DNA of 64,000 nt from Flaviflagellibacter rhizophilus (GTDB lineage: Bacteria; Pseudomonadota; Alphaproteobacteria; Rhizobiales; Methylopilaceae). Numbering within the stretch: the first letter of the stretch is position 1; every line of letters begins with the position of its first letter. Below the pieces are notes generated by a model. The model was given only the letters and a program-made list of their open reading frames with translations. It was not told where the DNA came from and made no database searches. The position numbers and the translations under genes were made by a program. Of the stretch, positions 30,271-39,682 are shown piece by piece. The stretch is taken from NCBI RefSeq assembly GCF_033898525.1, contig NZ_JAXAFJ010000013.1, forward strand, positions 19,110 to 83,109, written 5' to 3'.

Positions 30271-32820
30271 CTAGTAGTTCTCGACACGTTCCGCCTCGAG
30301 CAGGATCTCGCGTTTGCCGGCATGGTTTGCCGGGCCGACGATGCCCTCGCGCTCCATGCGTTCCACGAGGGACGCGGCCCGGTTGTAGCCGATCTGCAAC
30401 CTGCGCTGAATGTAGCTCGTCGAGCACTTCTTGTCGCGGAGCACGATCTGCACGGCCTGGTCGAACAGTTCGCCGCCGGGCTCGCCCATGCCGCCCTTGT
30501 CGAACACAGCGCCGTCCTCGCCGGCACCGCCTTCCTCGTCGTCCGCCTCGGTGACGGCGTCGAGGTAATCCGGCTGGCCCTGCATCTTCAGATGTGCGAC
30601 CACCTTTTCCACCTCTTCGTCCGAGCAGAAGGGCCCGTGGACGCGGCCAATGCGCCCGCCGCCGGCCATGTAGAGCATGTCGCCCTGGCCAAGCAGCTGC
30701 TCGGCGCCCTGCTCGCCGAGGATGGTGCGGCTGTCGATCTTGGACGTGACCTGGAAGGAGATGCGGGTCGGGAAATTGGCCTTGATGGTGCCGGTGATGA
30801 CGTCCACCGAGGGGCGCTGCGTGGCCATGATGATGTGGATGCCGGCGGCGCGGGCCATCTGCGCGAGACGCTGGATGGCGCCCTCGATTTCCTTGCCCGC
30901 GACCATCATCAGGTCGGCCATCTCGTCGACGATGACGACGATGTAGGGCAGGCGCGAGAGATCCATCTCCTCGGTTTCGTAGATGGCCTCGCCGGTCTGC
31001 TTGTCGAAGCCGGTCTGCACCGTGCGCTGGATCACCTCGCCGCGCTGCGCGGCCTCGTCGACGCGGGCATTGAAGCCGTCGATGTTGCGGACGCCCACCT
31101 TGGACATCTTGCGGTAGCGCTGCTCCATCTCGCGCACCGCCCATTTCAGGGCGATCACCGCCTTCTTCGGGTCTGTGACGACCGGCGCCAGCAGATGCGG
31201 GATGCCGTCATACACGGACAGTTCCAGCATCTTGGGGTCGATCATGATGAGGCGGCACTCCTCCGGCTTCAGCCGGTAGAGCAGGCTCAGGATCATGGTG
31301 TTGATGGCGACCGACTTGCCCGAGCCGGTGGTGCCGGCGATCAGCAGATGCGGCATCCGGGCCAGTTCGGCGATGACGGGCTCGCCGCCGATCGTCTTGC
31401 CGAGGCACAGCGGCAGCCGCATCTTGGATTCCGTGAAATCCTCGGACGCGATCATCTCGCGGAAATAGACGGTCTCGCGGCGCTGGTTCGGCAGTTCGAT
31501 GCCGATGACATTGCGGCCGGGCACCACGGCGACGCGGGCGGACACCGCGCTCATCGAGCGGGCAATATCGTCGGCCAGGCCGATGACACGCGACGACTTG
31601 ATGCCGGGCGCGGGTTCCAGCTCGTACAGCGTGACGACCGGGCCGGGCTTGACCTCGATGATCTCGCCCTTGACGCCGAAGTCCTCCAGCACGCCTTCCA
31701 GCAAGCGGGCATTGTGCTGCAGCGCTTCCTTGTTGACGACGCCGACCGGCGACTTCTTGGGCGGTGCCAGCAATTCGATGGGCGGCATCTCGTAGAGGCC
31801 GGGCATGGCTGTCATGGCGGTAGGGACGGCCGCAAGATCACGCTTTCGCGCGGGAGGCGCTGAAGCGGCACGCGCAGCCGCTGGCGCGGCCTTTGCGATC
31901 CGAGCGGGCGGTGCGGCCACGGGCTTGCGCGGCGGCGGATCGAAGAACACGTCCTGCTCGTCCTCGTCATCCGCTTCCGGAAGCTCGAAGACATCAAGCG
32001 CGCGGCCGGCATGCGGCGGCTGCCGCTGGTCGTCTTCCTCCTCCAGGCGGCGCAGCACATCGGTAAGTCCGGCGCGCGGCGCCTCGCGGTGCTCGGCCAC
32101 CGACAGGGTGCGGCGGCGGCGTTCCAGCGCGCCTTTCAGCGTGTACCAGTAATGCGCGACAAGCCCGATCGGAAGGAAGCTGCGTTCCTCTTCCTCGTCC
32201 ATCCCGAGGAGATCCGCATCTTCGTCCTCGTCCTCGGCACGCTGTTCCCGACGTGCGCCGTTGAAGCCGAAACCTGCCGCAAAGACCAGAACCGGCAGGA
32301 GGATGACGCCCAGCGCCATGGCCGATAGCCAGCCTGTCCCGAGCAGGCCCTCGAACAGGCCGAGAACCGTCTCACCCACAAATCCGCCGAAGCCGCTCGG
32401 AAGGGGCCAGAATTCACCTGCCGGAAAGGCGGACGCAAAGCCGGAAGCCGCAAGGGCCGCTGCCAGCCAAGCGGCGAGCCGCAGTTTCTCATGCTCCAGC
32501 GGCCGGTGGCTGACGAGCCTCCAGCCCCATGCGCCGATCGGCAGCAGAAAGGCGATGGAGCCAAGTCCAACGGTCTGCATCAGGATGTCGGCGATGAATG
32601 CGCCCGTCGCGCCGAGCATGTTGCTCACCGGCGCGTCGGAAGCATTGTTGAGGCTCGGATCCGCTGCGGACCATGTCGCCAGGGCCAACGCGGCTGTGGC
32701 GGCCAGCGCCACCAGAACCAGGCCGCCGAATTCCACGGCCCTCCTGCCAAGGGCGTCGCGCATGTCGTCGGACATCGCACGCCTGCGCCGTACACCGCCG
32801 CGATAAACCAGCGCTCGCAC
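30271..32820 (-). CDS. ftsK: DNA translocase FtsK
   Basis: Septal DNA pump that clears chromosomes at division. N-terminal region has several membrane helices (about 30-200), then a Pro/Ala linker, then the RecA-like motor with GTTGSGKSVAINTM and IVDEMADLM, and a C-terminal gamma winged helix (RRLQIGYNRAASLVERME) that reads KOPS. 849 aa. GTG 32820 is preferred because GGAGG lies 6 nt upstream; an internal ATG at 32775 has no such site. Confidence 0.95.
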   Translation of the reverse strand: MRALVYRGGVRRRRAMSDDMRDALGRRAVEFGGLVLVALAATAALALATWSAADPSLNNASDAPVSNMLGATGAFIADILMQTVGLGSIAFLLPIGAWGWRLVSHRPLEHEKLRLAAWLAAALAASGFASAFPAGEFWPLPSGFGGFVGETVLGLFEGLLGTGWLSAMALGVILLPVLVFAAGFGFNGARREQRAEDEDEDADLLGMDEEEERSFLPIGLVAHYWYTLKGALERRRRTLSVAEHREAPRAGLTDVLRRLEEEDDQRQPPHAGRALDVFELPEADDEDEQDVFFDPPPRKPVAAPPARIAKAAPAAARAASAPPARKRDLAAVPTAMTAMPGLYEMPPIELLAPPKKSPVGVVNKEALQHNARLLEGVLEDFGVKGEIIEVKPGPVVTLYELEPAPGIKSSRVIGLADDIARSMSAVSARVAVVPGRNVIGIELPNQRRETVYFREMIASEDFTESKMRLPLCLGKTIGGEPVIAELARMPHLLIAGTTGSGKSVAINTMILSLLYRLKPEECRLIMIDPKMLELSVYDGIPHLLAPVVTDPKKAVIALKWAVREMEQRYRKMSKVGVRNIDGFNARVDEAAQRGEVIQRTVQTGFDKQTGEAIYETEEMDLSRLPYIVVIVDEMADLMMVAGKEIEGAIQRLAQMARAAGIHIIMATQRPSVDVITGTIKANFPTRISFQVTSKIDSRTILGEQGAEQLLGQGDMLYMAGGGRIGRVHGPFCSDEEVEKVVAHLKMQGQPDYLDAVTEADDEEGGAGEDGAVFDKGGMGEPGGELFDQAVQIVLRDKKCSTSYIQRRLQIGYNRAASLVERMEREGIVGPANHAGKREILLEAERVENY

Positions 32821-32933
32821 CGGACCCCTCCGAACCGTACCTGTCGTGACACTAGCGGCAACAGGGTAAAGGCGGGCTTAACCCTGATGGCTCTTCCGCG
32901 GCGGAAAGCGCGATCTGCGGCCGTGCAGGCAAA

Positions 32934-32963
32934 GAAAAACCCGGGCAGCGTGGCTGCCCGGGT
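32934..32963 (-). terminator. Intrinsic terminator of amtB
   Basis: Perfect 11-bp stem (32953-32963 with 32939-32949), 3-nt loop, then TTTTTCTTT on the minus strand. It lies 24 nt past the amtB stop. Confidence 0.9.
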
Positions 32964-32987
32964 CGAGTTTGGGAGGAGAAATCTGGC

Positions 32988-34364
32988 TCAGTGCGTGTAG
33001 GCGCGTTCCCCGTGCGAGGTGATGTCGAGGCCTTCCCGCTCTGCCTCTGCCGACACGCGCAGGCCGACGATCATGTCGACAAGCTTGAAGAGGATGAAGG
33101 ACACCACGCCACACCACACGACGGTGATCAGCACGCCGATGACCTGGGTCATCACCTGTCCACCCATCGTGTAGCCGTCCACGCCGACGCCACCGAGAGA
33201 CGGGGCGACGAAGACGCCCGTCAGGATGGAGCCGATGATGCCGCCCACGCCGTGGATGCCGAACACGTCCAGCGAGTCGTCATAGCCGAGGGCGTTCTTG
33301 ATGGAGGTGGAGAAGTAGTAGCAGACCACGCCGCCAAGACCGCCCATCACGATTGCGCCCATTGGGCCGACGAGGCCAGCCGCCGGGGTCACGGTCACGA
33401 GGCCGGCAATGGCACCGGACACCGCGCCGAGCAGAGAGGCCTTGCCCTTGCCGAGAGCTTCGACCAGCAGCCAGCCGAGCGTTGCGGCGGCCGTTGCGAC
33501 GAAGGTGTTGAGCATGGCCAGCGCCGTGCCGCCATTTGCCTCGAGGTTGGAGCCGGCGTTGAAGCCGAACCAGCCGAACCACAGGATCGCGGCGCCGATC
33601 AGCGTCATAACCAGCGAGTGCGGAGCGAGGATCTCGCGGCCATAGCCGATGCGCGGTCCCAGGACGATGGCGCCGACAAGAGCGGCGATGCCGGCGTTGA
33701 TGTGCACGACCGTGCCGCCCGCGAAGTCCAGAGCGCCCATCTTGAACAGGTAGCCTTCAGCGTACCAGACCATGTGCGCGACCGGCAGGTACACGAAGGT
33801 GCCCCACAGCAGGCAGAACAGCAGGATGGCCGAGAACTTCATGCGCTCGACGAGGCCGCCGATGATCAGCGTGGGAGTCAGGGCGAAGAACGTCATCTGG
33901 AAGGCGACGAAGACGTATTCCGGGATGACCACGCCGTCCGTGAAGGTGGCGGCGGTGGAGTCGTTGTTGATGCCGGCGAGGAAGAGGCGGCTGGCGCCCC
34001 CAAAGAACTGGTCGGCGATGCCGCCGGCGTTCAGGGCAACGCTATAGCCGTAGACGACCCAGACAAGCATCATCATGCAGCCGACCACGAAGGTCTGCAT
34101 CAGCACGGAGAGCATGTTCTTGGAGCGGACGAGGCCGCCGTAGAACAGGCCGATGCCAGGCGCGATCATGAGGAAGACCATCGCGGTGGCGACGAGCATC
34201 CAGGTGACGTCGCCCTTGTTCACCGTTGCGGCGACGGCTTCAGCCGCGGCGGGCGCGGCCTCGGTGGCGGACGGGATGGCTTCCTGTGCGAGGGCGGGTG
34301 CCACGGCCATCAGGCCGAGCAGCGCCGCAGGCACCGCGAGCCCTGCGAGTTTCGAGACGTTCAT
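32988..34364 (-). CDS. amtB: Ammonium transporter AmtB
   Basis: Trimeric ammonium channel of the inner membrane. Cleavable signal peptide (1-26, ALA-Q), then about 11 helices; LFYGGLVRSKNMLS and FGFNAGSN signatures, and HMVWYAEG and FGIHGVGG with the pore and cytosolic His residues. 458 aa includes an Ala/Glu-rich stretch after the signal peptide. Cotranscribed with glnK 39 nt upstream. Confidence 0.96.
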   Translation of the reverse strand: MNVSKLAGLAVPAALLGLMAVAPALAQEAIPSATEAAPAAAEAVAATVNKGDVTWMLVATAMVFLMIAPGIGLFYGGLVRSKNMLSVLMQTFVVGCMMMLVWVVYGYSVALNAGGIADQFFGGASRLFLAGINNDSTAATFTDGVVIPEYVFVAFQMTFFALTPTLIIGGLVERMKFSAILLFCLLWGTFVYLPVAHMVWYAEGYLFKMGALDFAGGTVVHINAGIAALVGAIVLGPRIGYGREILAPHSLVMTLIGAAILWFGWFGFNAGSNLEANGGTALAMLNTFVATAAATLGWLLVEALGKGKASLLGAVSGAIAGLVTVTPAAGLVGPMGAIVMGGLGGVVCYYFSTSIKNALGYDDSLDVFGIHGVGGIIGSILTGVFVAPSLGGVGVDGYTMGGQVMTQVIGVLITVVWCGVVSFILFKLVDMIVGLRVSAEAEREGLDITSHGERAYTH

Positions 34365-34403
34365 TGATGTGCTCCGGAGAAGGATCGGATGAAAGGGATG
34401 GGC

Positions 34404-34742
34404 TCAGAGCGCGTCGTTGTCCGACTCGCCGGTGCGAATGCGGATCGCGTGCTCGATGGGGGTGACGAAGATCTTGCCGTCGCCGATCTGGCCGGTTTTC
34501 GCGGCGGTGGTGATGGTCTCGACGACTGCGTCCACCATGCCGGCGGCAACCGCCACCTCGATCTTCAGCTTCGGCAGGAAGCTCACCGCGTATTCCGCGC
34601 CGCGATAGATCTCCGTATGGCCTTTCTGCCGGCCATACCCCTTCACCTCAGTCACCGTCAGGCCGTGAACGCCCAGCGACGTCAGTGCGTCGCGGACTTC
34701 GTCCAGCTTGAACGGCTTGATGATAGCCATCACCAGTTTCAT
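34404..34742 (-). CDS. glnK: Nitrogen regulatory protein P-II
   Basis: Trimeric sensor of 2-oxoglutarate, ATP and uridylylation that blocks AmtB when nitrogen is rich. Tyr51 of the T-loop (RGAEYAV) is the uridylylation site, and the C-loop VTPIEHAIRIRTGE is intact. 112 aa. Pairing with amtB suggests GlnK rather than GlnB. Confidence 0.95.
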   Translation of the reverse strand: MKLVMAIIKPFKLDEVRDALTSLGVHGLTVTEVKGYGRQKGHTEIYRGAEYAVSFLPKLKIEVAVAAGMVDAVVETITTAAKTGQIGDGKIFVTPIEHAIRIRTGESDNDAL

Positions 34743-34828
34743 GCCTGGTCCCCCGTCTTGATGCGCCGCGGAGAACCCGCAGCGTCTGTCAGCGCCCGGT
34801 CATTGCCGGGCTCAGCCGCATCCCTCTA

Positions 34829-34845
34829 TTCAAGGGTCGTGCCAA
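34829..34845 (-). promoter_or_regulatory. Sigma-54 promoter of glnK-amtB
   Basis: The minus strand reads TTGGCACGACCCTTGAA. The consensus TGGCACG-N4-TTGCW is matched with one change (TTGA for TTGC). The expected start of transcription is about 12 nt downstream, leaving a leader of roughly 75 nt to glnK. This fits NtrC-controlled nitrogen starvation genes. Confidence 0.75.
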
Positions 34846-34880
34846 GTTGCGCGGCGGGGCGGAGATTGCTCATCTCAGGA

Positions 34881-34926
34881 GATGTTGCCCGCGTGCGCGG
34901 AGGCATCGAGCAACATCCGCGGGCAA
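34881..34926. repeat. Two overlapping inverted repeats able to form alternative hairpins
   Basis: GATGTTGC (34881-34888) pairs with GCAACATC (34910-34917), and TTGCCCGCG (34885-34893) pairs with CGCGGGCAA (34918-34926). The left arms share four bases, so only one hairpin can form at a time. It lies between the tesB end and the glnK promoter, with no U-tract. Confidence 0.6.
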
Positions 34927-34964
34927 ATGGCGCATTGTTGTGCAGGTTGATTTGAGGCGATTGC

Positions 34965-35840
34965 CTAAAAAAGCGTCGATGGCTTCGGCTTGCGCACGCG
35001 GATCAGACCCTCCTGCGCAGTGCTGGCGACAAGGCGCCCATCCCGGCTGAAGATCAGGCCGCGTGCCAGACCCAAGCCGTGGCCGGAACTCGGGCTGTCC
35101 TGGACATAAAGAAGCCAGTCGTCGGCGCGGAACGGACGGTGAAACCACACGGCGTGATCGAGGCTGGCCGCCATGATCTCCATGGAGAACACGGTCTTGC
35201 CATGCGTCACCAGCGCGGTGTCCAGCAGCGTCTTGTCGGACGCATAGGCAAGCGCCGCCTGATGGAGGCCGTCCTCGTCCGGCAGCGGCTCGGACGTGCG
35301 GAACCACACTGCCTGCCGGGGCTCGCGCGCCTCTCCGCGCTTGCGGTAGCGCGTCATGTCCACCGGCCGCATCTCGATCGGCCTTGCTGCATCGAAATAG
35401 GCGCGAACCGGAGATGGGACATCGGGCATGTCCCGGATGCTGTGCGCATCGGGCAAGCTCTCGGGATCGGCCGTTTCGGGCATGGCGAACTGGTGGGTCA
35501 GCCCCGTCTCGGCTGCGTGGAAAGAAGCCGACATCTCGAAGATCGTCTGCCCGTGCTGAAGGGCCGTGACCCGCCGCGTGCTGAAGCTGCCGCCGTCGCG
35601 CAGGCGCTCCACGTCGTAGATGATCGGCACCGATGCGTCGCCCGCAAGCAGGAAATAGGCGTGCAGCGAATGCACCGCCCGCTCCGACACCGTGTTGATC
35701 GCCGCCGTCAGCGCCTGTGCCACCACCTGACCGCCGAACACCCGTGCCCGCTCCGGTTCGGGCGATGCTCCCCTGAAGAGATTGAGCTCCAGCCGTTCGA
35801 GCTGGAGGATGGGCAGGAGATTTGCGGATTGCGCAGCCAT
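34965..35840 (-). CDS. tesB: Acyl-CoA thioesterase II
   Basis: Double hot-dog hydrolase of acyl-CoA. N-terminal LERLELNLFRG and RVFGGQVVAQAL, and C-terminal SLDHAVWFHRPFRADDWLLY with the catalytic-site Asp, Thr and Gln neighbourhood. 291 aa from ATG 35840; the longer frame to 36284 is antisense to ubiH. Divergent from ubiH across 61 nt. Confidence 0.93.
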   Translation of the reverse strand: MAAQSANLLPILQLERLELNLFRGASPEPERARVFGGQVVAQALTAAINTVSERAVHSLHAYFLLAGDASVPIIYDVERLRDGGSFSTRRVTALQHGQTIFEMSASFHAAETGLTHQFAMPETADPESLPDAHSIRDMPDVPSPVRAYFDAARPIEMRPVDMTRYRKRGEAREPRQAVWFRTSEPLPDEDGLHQAALAYASDKTLLDTALVTHGKTVFSMEIMAASLDHAVWFHRPFRADDWLLYVQDSPSSGHGLGLARGLIFSRDGRLVASTAQEGLIRVRKPKPSTLF

Positions 35841-35901
35841 ATGTTCTCTCGCGGGTCGGAAGCGGGCGATCCTTTCTACACCCGGAGCGGAGCGAACCGG
35901 T

Positions 35902-37134
35902 ATGCAGGGCAGTGGGATGACGGGCGCGGGACGCACGGATGTGCTGATCTCGGGCGCGGGCTTTGCGGGGCTCGCCCTTGGTGCGGCGCTTGCCGGTGCC
36001 GGGCTGTCGGTGATGATCGTCGACCCGTCGCTTGGCCGCCCCTCCGGCTTTGATCCTCGCGCGTCAACATTGGTCGCCGGCACGCGCCGCCTGCTCGAAG
36101 CCATCGGTGCCTGGGACGCGATCGCGTCGGATGCGGAGCCAATGCTCGGCATGGAGATTACCGACGGGCGGCTCGAACAGATCCTGCGCCCCGTGTTCCT
36201 GCAGATCCATGGCGAGGCTGCGCCCGGCGAGCCCTTTGCCCATGTGGCGCCGAACGGCCTCACGAAAGCCGCGCTGCTCGCCACAGCGGAACGCGCGGGC
36301 GTTCACCTCGCGCCCGGCAGGATCGCCGACCTTCGGCAAGTGGAGGGCGGCGCGGAGGCGGTCCTTGCCGATGGCTCCACCAAAAGCGCTCGCCTGGTCG
36401 TGGCCGCCGATGGCGCGCAGTCCACGCTGCGGGGCATGGCCGGCATCACCAGCCGGGGCTGGCGCTACGATCAATCGGCCATCGTCACCAATGTGCGCCT
36501 GGAGAAGCCGCATCACGGCATCGCAGTGCAGCACTTCCTCGAAGGCGGACCGCTCGCCCTTCTGCCGCTGCGGGGAGACCGCGCCTCCATTGTCTGGTCC
36601 GAGCGGAAGTTCCAGGCGCTCCGCCTTGCCGAACTTGACGACGCCGGCTTCCGCGATGCCTTGCAGAAGCGTGCCGGGCACCGCTTCGGCCAGATCGATC
36701 TCGACGGTCGCCGCGCCTTGCGGCCCCTCGAGTTCCGGCTGGCAGCCGACTTTGCGCGCGGGCGCGTGGCGCTGGTCGGCGACGCCGCGCACGCTATCCA
36801 TCCCATCGCGGGACAGGGGCTGAACCTGGGCCTTCGCGACGTCGCGGCTCTGGCGGAAAGCGTGGTCGATGCCGCGCGGCTTGGTCAGGACATCGGCTCG
36901 GATGCCGTGCTCGCTCGCTATAGTGGCTGGCGCAGGTTCGACACGGCGCTGATGACCGGTGCCATGGACGGCCTTGTGCAGCTTTTCACAACCCGATCGG
37001 GACCCGTGCGCCTGTTGCGCGACATCGGGCTCGGCCTCGTCGATCGCATGCCCACGGCCAAACGGGCCTTCATCCGCTCGGCTGCCGGGCTCGGTGGAGA
37101 GGTGCCGAGGCTAATGCGCGGCGAGACGCTGTAG
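35902..37134 (+). CDS. UbiH/UbiF/COQ6-family FAD-dependent hydroxylase
   Basis: Flavoprotein monooxygenase likely hydroxylating the ubiquinone ring. FAD-binding SGAGFAGLALG at about 17-27, DG motif near 170, and the strong family block GDAAHAIHPIAGQGLNLG near 293. 410 aa from ATG 35902 (ATG 35917 is an alternative). Which ring position it acts on (UbiF, UbiH, UbiI or UbiL type) cannot be told from sequence by eye. Confidence 0.88.
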   Translation: MQGSGMTGAGRTDVLISGAGFAGLALGAALAGAGLSVMIVDPSLGRPSGFDPRASTLVAGTRRLLEAIGAWDAIASDAEPMLGMEITDGRLEQILRPVFLQIHGEAAPGEPFAHVAPNGLTKAALLATAERAGVHLAPGRIADLRQVEGGAEAVLADGSTKSARLVVAADGAQSTLRGMAGITSRGWRYDQSAIVTNVRLEKPHHGIAVQHFLEGGPLALLPLRGDRASIVWSERKFQALRLAELDDAGFRDALQKRAGHRFGQIDLDGRRALRPLEFRLAADFARGRVALVGDAAHAIHPIAGQGLNLGLRDVAALAESVVDAARLGQDIGSDAVLARYSGWRRFDTALMTGAMDGLVQLFTTRSGPVRLLRDIGLGLVDRMPTAKRAFIRSAAGLGGEVPRLMRGETL

Positions 37135-37138
37135 ACGA

Positions 37139-37339
37139 TCAGTCTTCCAGCGGCCGCGCTTCTTCGGGAAGCATGATCGGTATGCCGTCCCGGATCGGGT
37201 AGATCAGCTTGGCCGGCCGCGAGATCAGTTCCTGCCTAGCTGCGTCATATTCCAGGGTTGCCTTGGTCAGCGGACAGACAAGGATTTCCAGCGCTCTGGG
37301 ATCGATCCGCGGTGCTGCGGGCTTGGACACGTCGTTCAT
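37139..37339 (-). CDS. Trm112/YcaR-family small protein
   Basis: 66 aa (ATG 37339; GTG 37351 would add four residues). Core LEILVCPLTKATLEYD and LIYPIRDGIPIMLPEEAR are the Trm112 signatures. Only one cysteine is visible, so the zinc site is not intact, as in many UPF0434 members. In other species it serves as a partner of methyltransferases; the role here is unknown. Follows the Lon-N gene by 14 nt. Confidence 0.85.
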   Translation of the reverse strand: MNDVSKPAAPRIDPRALEILVCPLTKATLEYDAARQELISRPAKLIYPIRDGIPIMLPEEARPLED

Positions 37340-37353
37340 CGGGCGGCTCACAC

Positions 37354-38025
37354 CTATTGGAGGGACGTGTCTGTATCGCCCCGCGTGCGGGCGAGGTCCA
37401 TCTCCGTGATGGCCACCAGGATTTCCGCCCGGCTCTTGAGGTCGGGTGCCTCCAGCAGGGCCTGCTTCTCGCGGGCGCCATAGGGGCTCATCATCGACAA
37501 CGCGTTGACCAGCGCCTCGTTGGACGCGTTCTGGATGCCGGACCAGTCGGCGTCGAGGCTGTTGGCGTCCAGATAGGCGCGCAATGTGGCCATCAGAGCC
37601 GGGCGGTCAACCTGGTCCTCGCCGGCGCCGGGAAGAAGGTCCGCCGAGAACTCTGAATAATCGGGCTTCACCTGCCGGAATGGCGTGGTGCCTTTCACCT
37701 CCTCCCGGCGGCGGAAGCGGCAGATGCCGGTGAGAGTCACGAGGTAGCGGCCGTCGCCGGTCTCCTGGAAACCGGTGATGCGACCCAGGCAGCCGACCTC
37801 CACCAGTGGCGGAACGGATGCGTCGTCGGGCGCATCGAATTCCGGCTGGATCATCCCGATCATGCGATGGGACGCCAGCGCCTGGTCGATCATCGCCAGG
37901 TAACGGGGCTCGAAGATGTTCAGCGGCATCTCGCCACGCGGCAGCAGCAGCACTTCCGGCAGCGGGAACACCGGCAGCAGGGGCGGCAGGTCCGAGGGTG
38001 CGCGATAGATCGTGTTGATCGGCAT
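37354..38025 (-). CDS. Lon N-terminal (LON substrate-binding) domain protein
   Basis: 223 aa corresponding only to the LON N-domain: PVFPLPEVLLLPRGEMPLNIFEPRY at the start (positions about 18-42), then the GRITGFQETGDGRYLVTLTG core and a helical C-terminus. No ATPase or protease part is present. Such stand-alone proteins are common in alphaproteobacteria, with unclear function. It starts 7 nt after cnoX, so the two form an operon. Confidence 0.88.
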   Translation of the reverse strand: MPINTIYRAPSDLPPLLPVFPLPEVLLLPRGEMPLNIFEPRYLAMIDQALASHRMIGMIQPEFDAPDDASVPPLVEVGCLGRITGFQETGDGRYLVTLTGICRFRRREEVKGTTPFRQVKPDYSEFSADLLPGAGEDQVDRPALMATLRAYLDANSLDADWSGIQNASNEALVNALSMMSPYGAREKQALLEAPDLKSRAEILVAITEMDLARTRGDTDTSLQ

Positions 38026-38032
38026 CTTCCGC

Positions 38033-38935
38033 TCAGGAAAAGAGGACTGAGGACAGCCGGCGGCGGCCCTGAACGGCAACGGGATCGGCAAACCCCCATG
38101 CCTCGAACAGCTGGAGCAATTGCTTGCGCGCTCCATCCTCGTTCCAGGCGCGGTCCTTGCGGACGATGGCCAGAAGATGGTCGACCGCCTCCTCCTTGCG
38201 CCCTGCGGCGGCAAGGGCGACGGCCAGGTCCGAACGCGACTGATGATCGTCCGGATCGGCGGAGAGCTTGGCCTCGAGGCCTGCGATCTCGCCGGCTTCC
38301 GGAGCATTCCCGGCCAGCGCGATCTGTGCGCGCACGGCCGCCAAGGCCGGATCGTTCACGAGCAGAGGCGACAGCGAATCCAGGAACTCCGTCGCACCTT
38401 CCACATCGCCTGCGGCAATCTGCACGCGAACGAGACCGGCCATGGCGCGGGTCTCTTCCGGGTTCATCGCCAGAAGCGCGCTGTAGACTTCGCCCGCGCC
38501 GGCAAGGTCGTTCTCGGCCAGCAAGGCCTCCGCCTGCTCCAGCATGGCCGCCGCGTCAGCGGCATCCATGGGCTTGGTCAGCCGCTCGATGAAGGCGCGG
38601 ATCTGCCCCTCGGGCTGGACGCCGAGGAACCCGTCCACGGGCTGGCCATCGACAAAGGCGATGACGGATGGAAGCGACTTGATGCCCAGCTGACCGGCCA
38701 CGGCGGGATGCTCGTCGGTGTTCATCTTGACGAGCTTCACCTTGCCGCCTGCCTGCTGCACCACCTTTTCGAGCACGGGCGCCAGTTGCTTGCAGGGACC
38801 GCACCAGGGGGCCCAGAAGTCCACGAGCACAGGCTGCGTCCGGGACTCCTGCACGACATCGACCATGAAGTTCGCGGTCGTCGTGTCCTTGACGAGCCCG
38901 GTTGCGGCATCGGCCGGGGCTTCGTTGAGCAGCAT
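38033..38935 (-). CDS. Thioredoxin-TPR co-chaperone (CnoX/YbbN-like)
   Basis: Thioredoxin domain at about 20-115 with the active site WCGPC (motif APWCGPCK), then tetratricopeptide-like helices (115-280) rich in Ala and Leu. CnoX proteins protect substrates and hand them to GroEL/DnaK. The intact CXXC suggests redox activity, unlike E. coli CnoX. Start at ATG 38935 with AGGAG about 8 nt upstream. 300 aa. Confidence 0.88.
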   Translation of the reverse strand: MLLNEAPADAATGLVKDTTTANFMVDVVQESRTQPVLVDFWAPWCGPCKQLAPVLEKVVQQAGGKVKLVKMNTDEHPAVAGQLGIKSLPSVIAFVDGQPVDGFLGVQPEGQIRAFIERLTKPMDAADAAAMLEQAEALLAENDLAGAGEVYSALLAMNPEETRAMAGLVRVQIAAGDVEGATEFLDSLSPLLVNDPALAAVRAQIALAGNAPEAGEIAGLEAKLSADPDDHQSRSDLAVALAAAGRKEEAVDHLLAIVRKDRAWNEDGARKQLLQLFEAWGFADPVAVQGRRRLSSVLFS

Positions 38936-39103
38936 TGCATTGTCTCCTGAGAGCATCGGGCCGCATTTGCGGCGGCACCGCATAAGATGGGAAGGTGTGG
39001 CCGCGAGGCAATGTCTTCCTCCGTCTAGCGTCGCCATCCCGCATGCGGCAAGTACGGCGGCACGGTCTTGGCGCGAGGGGCATTCCGGGCCTAGACTTCA
39101 CCC

Positions 39104-39613
39104 ATGAGCACGCTCGCCATCGATCTGCGGTCGCCCTGCGTCGAAGACGCGATAGCTCTCTGTCGGGCGCATGATGACACCTGGCGCTACGCCTATCGCG
39201 GCATCATTCCCGGACGTGAGCTTGAGCGCATGGTGATGCGGCGCGGCGAGGACTGGTGGCAGCGCGCCATCCGCAATCGCGGCCGCCGCATGCTGATCGC
39301 CACCGTCGCCGGTGAACTCGCCGGCTATGCCAGCTTCGGGCGCAACAGGGTCGCCTCGATACCGGTCAGCGGCGAGATCTTCGAACTGTATGTGCGGCCG
39401 GAATATCACGGCCTCGGCCTTGGCCGACGCCTGCTGACATGCAGCCGCGCGGCGCTGGACGAGCTGGGCTGGCCGGGGCTCGGCATCTGGGCCCTGCGCG
39501 ATAACGAGGATGCCTGCCGCTTCTATCTGTCCATGGGCGGCGTCGAGACGGCACGCGGTTCTGAGACTTTCGGTACGACCACGCTCGAGAAGATCGCCTT
39601 TACGTGGTCTTGA
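39104..39613 (+). CDS. GNAT-family N-acetyltransferase
   Basis: 169 aa. Acetyl-CoA-binding motif A is FELYVRPEYHGLGLGRRLL (about 92-110), followed by the LRDNEDACRFYLSMGG motif B region. The substrate is not predictable. It diverges from cnoX, with ppa 69 nt downstream on the same strand. Confidence 0.88.
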   Translation: MSTLAIDLRSPCVEDAIALCRAHDDTWRYAYRGIIPGRELERMVMRRGEDWWQRAIRNRGRRMLIATVAGELAGYASFGRNRVASIPVSGEIFELYVRPEYHGLGLGRRLLTCSRAALDELGWPGLGIWALRDNEDACRFYLSMGGVETARGSETFGTTTLEKIAFTWS

Positions 39614-39682
39614 CATAAATGGCGTAATTGTCCGCTGCTGGAGCCCGGCAAAGTACCGGACAGCAGACCAACAGGAGCGTCA

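Noticed and set aside
29191..31863. 890-codon plus-strand open frame opposite ftsK and lolA
   Set aside because: It is antisense to ftsK and lolA, His/Asp/Gly-rich with no family motif, and is the usual mirror frame of a high-GC gene.
32991..34367. 458-codon plus-strand frame opposite amtB
   Set aside because: Same boundaries as amtB on the other strand; composition is His/Asp-rich and domain-free.
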